The notes under the pieces: generated by a model
The model's database searches: none
What the model was told of the DNA's origin: nothing
What the model saw: the letters and a program-made list of their open reading frames with translations, nothing else
NCBI RefSeq assembly: GCF_010894455.1
Contig: NZ_JAAIXY010000013.1
Location: 62,001-126,000, forward strand
Source of the DNA: Myxococcus eversor
GTDB taxonomy: Bacteria; Myxococcota; Myxococcia; Myxococcales; Myxococcaceae
Length of the DNA stretch: 64,000 nucleotides
Direction of reading: 5' to 3'
Shown here: one piece after another, positions 1 through 7,341 of the stretch
How positions within the stretch are numbered: position 1 is the first letter of the stretch
How the letters are laid out: each line of letters begins with the position of its first letter
Made by a program: the position numbers and the translations under genes

Positions 1-2495
1 GCATCCATCCCGGGGCGCGGGTGGCTCAGACGTCGAACCTGGCGTTCGACATGTCGCTGCACGAAATCTGGGGCGCGCTCCTCAACGGGGCCACGGTCGT
101 GGTGATTTCCAAGGCGACCCTCCTGGATGCCCATGCCCTCCGCGAGGCCCTGCGCGACATGCGCGTCGACATCCTGAGCATCGGGACCGCCGTGTTCAAT
201 CTGGTGGCCCATGCCTATCCTGACGCCTTCAGCGGGCTTCGTCGGTTGATAGTGGGCGGGGAGCGCGCCAATGCCCGCACCTTCCGCGTGGTGCTCGAGA
301 GCCAGCCTCCGGAGCAACTCTTCAACGCCTACGGTCCCACCGAGGTGTCCATCTACTCGACCGGGCACCTGGTGCGCCTCCAGGACACCTTGAGCGGCGC
401 GATTCCCATCGGGAAGCCCGTTGCCCACACCGAGGTCTTCCTGCTCGACGAGCACCTGCACCCCGTGGCGCCGGGACAACCGGGAGAGCTGTGCCTCGCG
501 GGAGAGGGCGTCACACGTGGATACCTCCACCAGCCGGAGCTCACCCGGGAGCGCTTCCCCACGGTGTCTGGATTGAAGGAAGGCCAGGCCCTCCGCATCT
601 ACCGCTCGGGAGACCTGGCGCGGTGGGATGAAAATGGCGCGCTGGAATACCTGGGCCGAAACGACCAGCAGGTGAAGATTCTCGGCCACCGCATCGAACT
701 GGAAGAGGTCTCCAAGGCGCTCTTGCAGAGCGGGCTGCTCCGGGACGCCGTGGTGACGCTCCAGGAGCGGCCGGATGGTGAGAAGTCCCTGGCGGCCTTC
801 GTCGTCCCCAAGGACTCCACCTCGGACGTCGAGGAGGCACTGCGGGACTTCATGCACGCCAGGGTGTCGAAGCAGATGGTGCCCGCTCGCTTCGTCCTGC
901 TGGAGCGGCTCCCCGTGACGGTGAATGGGAAGACCGACCGCTCGGCACTGCCCAAGCTCGTGTCGCCGCGAAGCGGACCCGCGCTCACGCGGAGCACGAC
1001 GACCTCGGAGGACCCCGTCGTCGCGGGAGTGAGCACCATCTGGGCCGAACTGCTCGGCGTGGAGGCCGCCTCTCCCGGCGACGACTTCGTTCGGCTGGGG
1101 GGGAACTCCCTGATGACGGGACGCCTGGTGTTGCGGCTGCGCGAGAAGTTCGGCGTGGGCCTCTCGGCGTATGCCCTGCATGAAGCGCGCACCCTGGGCG
1201 ACTTCATCGAAGCGGTGCGACGGGCGCTCGCGGGTATCCAGGACGAAGGCCACGCCATCTCGGGGCCCGAGGCCTGGCGCGAGGAAGCGCGACTGCCCGC
1301 GGACATCGTCCTCGCTCCAGGGAGGGCCGTGACGAAGGGGAAGCCCTTGACGGACATGCGTTGCATCTTCCTCACGGGCGCAACGGGCTTCCTCGGCGCC
1401 TACGTCCTGCGCGACCTCTTGCGGACCACGAAGGCGCAGGTGGCCTGCCTCGTACGCGCCAAGGACTCGGAGACGGCGCTTGCTCGCATTCGCCAGGCCC
1501 TGGAGAAGTACGAGCTGTGGGAGGACCGCTTCGCCCCACGCATCGAGCCTGTGTTCGGAGACCTGGGGGCCCCGAACCTGGGAATGGACATCCAGCGACA
1601 CCGCTCACTCGCCGAGCGAGCCGAGGCCATCTTCCATGTCGGCGCGCATGTGAACTTCGTGAAGTCCTACGAGGGGCTCCGGGCCGGCAACGTGGACGGA
1701 ACCACGGAGGTGCTGCGGCTGGCCGCACTCGGACCGACACCGCTGCACTACGTGTCGACCATCGCCGTGTTCGGCCCCGCCGGCTACTTCAATGACATGC
1801 GCGTCCTTCGCGAGGACGAGGGCCTGGACGGGCACCTCGAAGGCCTGCGCCATGACGTGGGATACGCCGCCAGCAAGTGGGTGGCGGAGAAGCGTGTGTG
1901 GGAAGCCCGGGACAGAGGCCTGGCGGTCAACGTCTACCGTCCTGGCTTCGTCATGGGCCATGGGGAGACAGGCATCGGGAATCCGGATGACTTCGTCGCG
2001 CGCTTCATCCGCGGCTGCATCCAGATTGGCTGCTGTCCCATCCTTCCTCGTCAAAGCAAGGAGATGGTCACCGTGGACTTCGTCAGCGGCGCCCTGCTAG
2101 GAATCGCCTCGCGCGAAGGCGCGGTCGGCAAGGCCTATCACCTGGTTCCTCCCGGACCTCGCGACTCCATGGACATGGACGGGCTCTACTCCCTCCTCGC
2201 GGAGTGCGGACAGCCCCTCAGCCGTGTCCCCTATGAGGAGTGGGTGGATCGCCTCATGCGAGACCCTCGCGCGGCGGAGAACCCTCTCTGCGCCCTGGTG
2301 CCCATGCTCTACGAGCGGGTCTACGGCGGGAGCGCGACGCGCTGGGAGCTCCACGAAGGCCAGCCTGTCTACGATACCCGGAAAGCGAGGGAGGCCATCT
2401 CCGAGCTCGGCCTCGTGTTCCGTCAGATGGACCCCGCGCTGATGTCCCTCCACCTGGAGGACTGGCGCCGCAAGGGCCTGCTCCCCACCCGCTGA
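1..2495 (+). CDS. Nonribosomal peptide synthetase, C-terminal part (A-PCP-thioester reductase), 5' truncated by window
   Basis: The frame is open from the first bases of the window, so the gene starts upstream; the GTG at 21 is internal. Adenylation-domain motifs run in order: FDMSLHEIW (core A4), NAYGPTE (A5), GELCLAGEG (A6), YRSGDLARW (A7), the GRNDQQVKI region (A8) and NGKTDRSALP (A10). A carrier domain follows with the phosphopantetheine site GGNSL near residue 360 counted from 21. From about residue 450 there is a terminal reductase domain of the NAD-binding type, with GATGFLGAYVL and a catalytic YAASK near residue 614. Such reductase-terminated synthetases release the peptidyl or acyl thioester as an aldehyde or alcohol (known examples are the myxochelin and myxalamid systems). 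The substrate was not predicted: the binding-pocket residues could not be aligned with certainty. No other biosynthetic gene follows in the window, so this appears to be the last gene of its cluster. Confidence 0.93.
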   Translation, partial: IHPGARVAQTSNLAFDMSLHEIWGALLNGATVVVISKATLLDAHALREALRDMRVDILSIGTAVFNLVAHAYPDAFSGLRRLIVGGERANARTFRVVLESQPPEQLFNAYGPTEVSIYSTGHLVRLQDTLSGAIPIGKPVAHTEVFLLDEHLHPVAPGQPGELCLAGEGVTRGYLHQPELTRERFPTVSGLKEGQALRIYRSGDLARWDENGALEYLGRNDQQVKILGHRIELEEVSKALLQSGLLRDAVVTLQERPDGEKSLAAFVVPKDSTSDVEEALRDFMHARVSKQMVPARFVLLERLPVTVNGKTDRSALPKLVSPRSGPALTRSTTTSEDPVVAGVSTIWAELLGVEAASPGDDFVRLGGNSLMTGRLVLRLREKFGVGLSAYALHEARTLGDFIEAVRRALAGIQDEGHAISGPEAWREEARLPADIVLAPGRAVTKGKPLTDMRCIFLTGATGFLGAYVLRDLLRTTKAQVACLVRAKDSETALARIRQALEKYELWEDRFAPRIEPVFGDLGAPNLGMDIQRHRSLAERAEAIFHVGAHVNFVKSYEGLRAGNVDGTTEVLRLAALGPTPLHYVSTIAVFGPAGYFNDMRVLREDEGLDGHLEGLRHDVGYAASKWVAEKRVWEARDRGLAVNVYRPGFVMGHGETGIGNPDDFVARFIRGCIQIGCCPILPRQSKEMVTVDFVSGALLGIASREGAVGKAYHLVPPGPRDSMDMDGLYSLLAECGQPLSRVPYEEWVDRLMRDPRAAENPLCALVPMLYERVYGGSATRWELHEGQPVYDTRKAREAISELGLVFRQMDPALMSLHLEDWRRKGLLPTR

Positions 2496-2508
2496 CGCGC
2501 CCCGGGGC

Positions 2509-2528
2509 TCCCCGCGAAGCAGCGGGGA
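2509..2528. terminator. Hairpin between convergent genes
   Basis: TCCCCGC and GCGGGGA form a perfect 7-bp stem with a 6-nt loop, 14 bases after the NRPS stop and ahead of the convergent protease gene. There is no clear T-tract, so this is a plausible terminator rather than a proven one. Confidence 0.5.
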
Positions 2529-2620
2529 AGTGGAGGCTCAAGGCTGCGAGGCTTCCGCGCGGGAGCGGGAAGTGGCGCACCTCGTCTAGGTCAGAGTGCG
2601 CCTCTCACCGGGTGGACGCC

Positions 2621-4096
2621 CTACCAGCGGTGCTCCCACTTCTGGTTGTCACCCCCGTGGCAGCTCCACACGAGCGGCAGCGTCCCATCGGACGTGCTCC
2701 AGGGGTTGTCGAGGCACAGCCCGCCCGGCCCCCGAATCTCCCCGCGCAGATGGAACTTCTGCGCGGACGAGCCATTGCAGTCCCAGAGCCGGAAGGGGGT
2801 GCGGTTGGTCGTATCTCCGTTGGCGAGGTCCAGACATTTCCCCCCGAGGCCGCGAATCTCCCCGCCCGGGTTGAACGTCCACCGCTGGTTCGCGCCGCCA
2901 TGGCAGGCATAGGCCCACACCGGTGTGCCATTCGCGGTGCTCCACGGCACATCCAGACACCGACCGTCTGGCGCGCGGATGAGGCCTGAATCCGTCACCG
3001 TCCACTTCTGGTTGGGGCCCCCATAGCAGTCGAAGAGCCAGGTCCCCGAGCCGTCATACGCATAGGGGACGTCAACGCACTTGCCGGAGAGGTGGCGAAG
3101 CTCCACGTTCTCCATCCGCCACTGCTGACTGGTGCTCCCCACGCAGTCGAAGAGCTGGGTGGTGGCACCGACGGTCGCGGAGGGCGCGTCCAGGCACTTG
3201 CCCGCGTTGCCGACGAAGGCCAGCCCTTCCCGCCGGAACGTCTGCGCCGAGGAGCCGTTGCACGAGTGGAGCTGGAACGGGGTGCCGTTCGCGGTGCCGC
3301 CGCCCTGCGCGTCCAGGCACTTGCCGCCCCATGCCTTCAGCTCCCCGGTGGGGCGGTGCGCCCGCCAGAGCCACCCGATGGAGGTGTGGTCCAGGTAGAT
3401 GCCCTGGTTGTGGATGCCATTGTTCGAGTGGTTCAGCCCGACCACCTGCAGCGAGTCATCTTCAATCATTGCGGCACCGCTGCTTCCAGACTCCGTGTCG
3501 CAGGAGTGGAGGAAGCCGGCGGCGAGAGGCGGGATGTAGCACGTCTGTGACCACTCGAGGTCCCTGCCCTGGGGGTGGCTGAAGATGGTTCCAGTGGAGC
3601 CCACCGCATTGTTGATACCGCCCGCGTTGGACTGGAACCCCACCGCCGCGAAGGGTCGCGGGCTCACCTCGATGAAGGCGTAGTCCCAGGCGCCCGAGTT
3701 CTGCATCGACAGGATGCGGGTACAGCTTGAGACCAGATATGGGCCGGTCCCCGCGCGCTTTCCCCAGGAGACCGTGGTGTCCGTGGGACATGCGAGGTTC
3801 CACTGTTCGCTGGAGCCCGCGGCGAAACAGTGGCCTGCCGTCATCACCACGCCGTTGCCCAGGTGGGTCGCGGTGCAGAAGCCCGCCCCGCCGATCTTCA
3901 GCAGGCCGAAGGCATCCAGCAGCGGGCGGTACTTCGCCGGGATGTTCGAGCCATCCGCCGCCACGGGGATGAGGTCATTGCCGCCAACGATGAGGCCTTC
4001 CCGCTGTGACTGCAGGGGAGTGTCCTCCACGACCTCGAGCTCCGTGCCACAACCCACCAGCAGCAAGGCCAGCACTCCCGCCATTTGACGCAGCAT
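2621..4096 (-). CDS. Secreted trypsin-like serine protease lipoprotein with two ricin-type lectin domains
   Basis: Start taken at the ATG at 4096, which gives a lipoprotein signal peptide with lipobox LVGC (Cys16) and a purine-rich stretch just upstream; the frame is open further upstream, but that extension does not look like a leader. Residues 35-245 form a trypsin-like protease. The catalytic triad is His89 in TAGHC, Asp138 in WDYAFIE and Ser206 in GSSGAA, which replaces the usual GDSGGP. From about residue 255 there are six (G/K)xCLD...QxW/F repeats, enough for two beta-trefoil lectin folds of the ricin B type. Product length is 491 aa. The likely role is an extracellular or surface-anchored protease directed to glycan-bearing targets, fitting a predatory bacterium; the target is inferred, not shown. 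Convergent with the NRPS gene. Confidence 0.9.
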   Translation of the reverse strand: MLRQMAGVLALLLVGCGTELEVVEDTPLQSQREGLIVGGNDLIPVAADGSNIPAKYRPLLDAFGLLKIGGAGFCTATHLGNGVVMTAGHCFAAGSSEQWNLACPTDTTVSWGKRAGTGPYLVSSCTRILSMQNSGAWDYAFIEVSPRPFAAVGFQSNAGGINNAVGSTGTIFSHPQGRDLEWSQTCYIPPLAAGFLHSCDTESGSSGAAMIEDDSLQVVGLNHSNNGIHNQGIYLDHTSIGWLWRAHRPTGELKAWGGKCLDAQGGGTANGTPFQLHSCNGSSAQTFRREGLAFVGNAGKCLDAPSATVGATTQLFDCVGSTSQQWRMENVELRHLSGKCVDVPYAYDGSGTWLFDCYGGPNQKWTVTDSGLIRAPDGRCLDVPWSTANGTPVWAYACHGGANQRWTFNPGGEIRGLGGKCLDLANGDTTNRTPFRLWDCNGSSAQKFHLRGEIRGPGGLCLDNPWSTSDGTLPLVWSCHGGDNQKWEHRW

Positions 4097-4159
4097 GTCC
4101 GTCCCTCTCATCCCTCGAAGCGCTGCCCGGAAAATGGCCGGAGCGCCGAGGTCTCGCGC

Positions 4160-4313
4160 TGTCAGGAACGCGCAGCGTCCCAATCCTTGGATTCGCGCGG
4201 GAGCCCGACTGGATGCCATCCCCGAGCACATCGCCGAGCAGCTCGCCACCTGGGAGCAGTACGCGGAGCTGCGCCCACTGCTGTATGAGTACGGCTTCCC
4301 TCGGCGGAAGTAA
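4160..4313 (+). pseudogene. Decayed 3' end of an unidentified gene
   Basis: The frame ending at TAA 4311-4313 encodes a tail containing AEQLATWEQY and ending LLYEYGFPRRK. It has normal protein composition and G/C-rich third positions. Just upstream, coding-like sequence (FAREPDW) sits in a different frame, which implies a frameshift near 4210. No start codon or ribosome site fits. The fragment lies directly upstream of the promoter side of the divergent protease gene. It is read as the remnant of a lost gene whose family I do not recognise. Confidence 0.4.
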
Positions 4314-4317
4314 CCCC

Positions 4318-4770
4318 CACCCTACCTGGACGGCCACGTTCACGGTCCAGTCCGTCCATCTCACGCTGCTCGTGCGCGACCAGCGCGGCGGTATCAGCGC
4401 GGTGCGACTGACCATCACCGTCACGCCTCCGGGGCAGGTCGTCGGGGCCGCTACGGTTCGGGTGACCTTCAACTCGTTACTCCTCGTCAGCAACGTGGTC
4501 GCCAACGAGCGGCGGTTGGTGTTTGGACAGAGCACCCTGCTGACCGCCAACGTGGTCGACCCGGACGGTGGCGCGGTGACCTGCCGATGGACGGCGACCT
4601 GCGCGGGGAACTTCTCCGCGCCCAACGCCCTGACCTCGATTTTCACGCCCACCGCGCTCCCAGCGGGGCCCTGCAACAACTGCCTCGTCATGATGACGGC
4701 GAGCGACCCGCTGGGAGGCGTCCGCTCCGCCTCGGTCAACCTCTGCGTGGTCCCCACCGCCCTGCCGTGA
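4318..4770 (+). pseudogene. Remnant of a secreted beta-sandwich (Ig-like/REJ-like) protein
   Basis: This frame is open back to 4006, but only the part from about 4318 looks like protein: a run of beta-strand-like segments (LTLLVRDQRGG, VRLTITVTPP, VVDPDGGAVTCRW) and several Cys residues, ending at TGA 4768-4770. That composition is typical of Ig-like or PKD-like modules at the C-terminus of secreted proteins. No signal peptide, start codon or ribosome site belongs to it. A strong hairpin 27 bases downstream looks like the original gene's terminator. It is best read as the 3' remnant of a larger secreted-protein gene. Confidence 0.5.
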
Positions 4771-4796
4771 GCTGACCTCGTCACGGGAAGGTGACG

Positions 4797-4827
4797 CGCG
4801 GGAGGCCTGATACAGGGGCCTCCCGCG
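4797..4827. terminator. Strong 11-bp hairpin after the gene remnant
   Basis: CGCGGGAGGCC and GGCCTCCCGCG form a perfect 11-bp stem with a 9-nt loop. It lies 27 bases after the remnant's stop and 155 bases from the convergent gene's stop. It probably served the decayed gene and may serve both directions. Confidence 0.65.
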
Positions 4828-4981
4828 TCTCGAAGCGTGAATCGTAGCGCGGCTTGCGCTTGGTCCAAGTCACGAAGAAACAGCCGGTAGCGGGTGGCCA
4901 GGCGTGATTCTTGGCGTCCGTTGTCTCTCGGCATGCCAAGGGCGGCTCGCGCTTGTCGAGAAGGGCTCGATTTTAGGACAG

Positions 4982-6967
4982 TTACTCAGGGAGGCGTGTC
5001 CGCGTGAGCACGACTTCATATTCACGACCTGGGCTTCCGGTAGAGAGGCGCAGCCGGACCAGGGTCCCAGGCTCTCCCCGGACTTGGAAGCTGACCTCCC
5101 TCATGTCCATTCCGATGGCGGAGACATCATCAATGGCGAGGAGCATGTCCCCTTCGTTGATGCCTGTGCGCTCCGCCGGGCTTCCTGGGGCCACCCTCTG
5201 GACCTGCCACGTGTCGTCGAGCCCCGGGGCTTGCGCATAGGCGATGCCTACGCCTCCGTACTCTTCGAACGGGGCTTGTCCGTTCTCAAGGGGAGAGAGC
5301 ATGGCACGCACGATACGTCCCGCCTGTGCGCGCTCCCGAAGCACCCACGGGTTGTAGCCTTCGTGGCTGATCCAGAGTGGTTCGTCTCCCGATGCCAGTG
5401 TGAAGGAGCCGTCTTTGGTGGTTCGAGCCAGGAGGGGGTGGGCGTTGATGGAGCTCATGGCCACGGCGTCCGACCAATCGCCTTGTAGCGGCGACCTCCA
5501 GGCTGTGACGATGGCGCCACTCAGTGGGCGACCGGTCTTCGCGTCCGTGACGATGCCGTGAATGGCACGGGTCCGTTTCAGGGCGAAGGAAAGTTGAGCC
5601 GTATCTCTGGCGCCTAACTCGACGGTCTGCGTGTTGGAGGAGAATCCGAGCGCCTCAACGTGAACGCGATATTTTCCAGGCACCAACCGGCGAAGCTCGA
5701 AGTAGCCCGAGGCGTCGTGCAGCATGCTGCTCTGGCGAAATCTGTCCCCGAGCAGACCTCCTGCAAGCTCTCCGTTGGGGCGGTACTTCTCGACCACGAA
5801 CGAGAACCTTGCAACGGGACTGTCGTCTTCCTCTGAGAAGACATGGCCTCGAACCTGCCCTGTCTCAGGGAGTGTGAGGAGGATTTCCTTGGCACCGGCC
5901 ATCGCTGTGATCGCTGTTTCCGGGGCAGTGGAGATGAAGACGTCGTAGGATTCGTTCGAGAGCGGGCCGATCGCGAAGTGGCCGCCTTCATCGGTGACGG
6001 CTTCATCGCGAGTCCAAATTTCCAGCAACGTGCTGAGCTGACCCTCGTCGATGCCTCCGTCATTGAAGGGGGAGTCGCCATCTTTTCGCGCTCGCCGCAG
6101 AGCTGCCGATGTGGCACTGATGCGGATGTCTGGGATGGGGTTGCCCTGTGTGTCGAGTACCATGCCCTCGATGTAGGGCAGGTTCGCGGCAGGCGTTTCA
6201 TTACTCAAGTCGAGCTGGAGCGGGCACTCGGTGATGAGGCACAGACACTCGACCTTGGAGTGGGCCTGCCCGAACTCCGCTTGAATCAGGGCGTCTGGAA
6301 TCAAGGGGATATGGAAGTGGCCTGCCTCGTCGGCCTCGAAGATTCTCTGGGACGGTGCGCTCACTGGGTCCCACCTGCCTGTGGACAGGAAGCGGACCTT
6401 TGCGTGCGGTACCGGACGCTCCTGTTCGTCTTTCACGACGCCGTCGCAGAAGAACAGTGGGGCAAGGACGAGGGTGATGTTCTCGAATGAAGTCCCCGGT
6501 TCGAATCGGAGGTTCAAGCCATCGTTTCCATGGGCGGGCGCGAAGGGGTGGAAGTCAGGATGAGACGCCCCCACGATGACGTAGTCGCCCGGCATCGAAG
6601 GTACGAATTCGAAATCGCCGTCTGCGTTGCTCTGAAGGGATTCGGCTCTGCCCTGCCGAAGGACGACAATGGTGGCGGCGGGAATGCCCAGCCCGGTCTG
6701 CGCCGAGACGACCCGTCCCTGCAGCAACATCGAGGGTCGAGACACCGAGGCATCCTCGATTTGTAGGACCGCTCCTGGCGGCGAGGATTCACGAGGTGGA
6801 GGAGTCGTTCTGGGGGTGGATGTCCCGGATGGAGACGTCGATGCATCAATGGGGGAATGCGAGGAGTCAAGCGTGAGGGCAAGAGTCAGCACGAGCATCA
6901 CGATGGTGGTGGCGATAGCTCTACGACGGTCGTGCTTCGGCGGGGCATCCTCTTTGTCTGGTGTCAT
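4982..6967 (-). CDS. Membrane-anchored protein with carboxypeptidase-regulatory-like repeats and C-terminal PDZ domain
   Basis: The start is uncertain: ATG 6967 (begins MTPDKEDAPP), with ATG 6985 and GTG 6991 also in frame; none has a clear ribosome site. A basic cytoplasmic tip (KHDRRR) is followed by one hydrophobic helix (about residues 19-33), then a Ser/Thr/Pro linker. Several carboxypeptidase-regulatory-like beta modules follow, marked by segments such as LQGRVVSAQTG, VEGMVLDTQGN-like and IHGIVTDAKTG. The last ~90 residues form a PDZ domain (GVGIAYAQAPG ... VAPGSPAERTGI ... GDMLLAID). No protease domain is visible, so it is probably a periplasmic scaffold or binding protein. Such architectures are common in myxobacteria. 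About 661 aa. Confidence 0.8.
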   Translation of the reverse strand: MTPDKEDAPPKHDRRRAIATTIVMLVLTLALTLDSSHSPIDASTSPSGTSTPRTTPPPRESSPPGAVLQIEDASVSRPSMLLQGRVVSAQTGLGIPAATIVVLRQGRAESLQSNADGDFEFVPSMPGDYVIVGASHPDFHPFAPAHGNDGLNLRFEPGTSFENITLVLAPLFFCDGVVKDEQERPVPHAKVRFLSTGRWDPVSAPSQRIFEADEAGHFHIPLIPDALIQAEFGQAHSKVECLCLITECPLQLDLSNETPAANLPYIEGMVLDTQGNPIPDIRISATSAALRRARKDGDSPFNDGGIDEGQLSTLLEIWTRDEAVTDEGGHFAIGPLSNESYDVFISTAPETAITAMAGAKEILLTLPETGQVRGHVFSEEDDSPVARFSFVVEKYRPNGELAGGLLGDRFRQSSMLHDASGYFELRRLVPGKYRVHVEALGFSSNTQTVELGARDTAQLSFALKRTRAIHGIVTDAKTGRPLSGAIVTAWRSPLQGDWSDAVAMSSINAHPLLARTTKDGSFTLASGDEPLWISHEGYNPWVLRERAQAGRIVRAMLSPLENGQAPFEEYGGVGIAYAQAPGLDDTWQVQRVAPGSPAERTGINEGDMLLAIDDVSAIGMDMREVSFQVRGEPGTLVRLRLSTGSPGREYEVVLTRTRLPE

Positions 6968-7341
6968 GGATGCGTGGTGCCCCATCGGCACGTGAGCGGA
7001 AGCGTTGCCTCAACTCCAAAGGTGGAGCGCCGCATCCGCTCCGTGAGCCGTGCAACGGTAAATCGGAGGCTGCGATTGCACCGGGAGACGGGACCGGGTG
7101 CATCCGCGACCCCAGGGAGGGGCAAGCAGAAGCGAGTCGCTGACGAGGAGTTGCCGGAGTTGACAGATTCAATGTCCATGGAGTTCTGCCTGGTTGGGTG
7201 AGTCACGACACCGTGCGGTGCACGCCAGGAGAATGCCGAGTTTCCTCCTCCTGGCTATCACCCCGCAGTGGTAGTGTGCCCACGCGCGAGAGCTGTTTCT
7301 GATTCGTGCGTGCAAGCAATGCCGCTTGCGGGGGCATCCTG
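6968..7341. other. Intergenic region between divergent genes, promoter side of the Zorya operon
   Basis: About 370 bases between divergent starts. Short open frames here have no ribosome sites and no recognisable protein features. It must hold the promoters for the PDZ-protein gene and the Zorya operon, but no convincing sigma-factor boxes or inverted repeats were found. Confidence 0.5.

Noticed and set aside
4006-4317. N-terminal extension of the plus-strand frame ending at 4770
   Set aside because: Opposite the protease gene's signal sequence and promoter; Pro/Ser/Arg-rich translation with no leader. Only the part after about 4318 looks coding.
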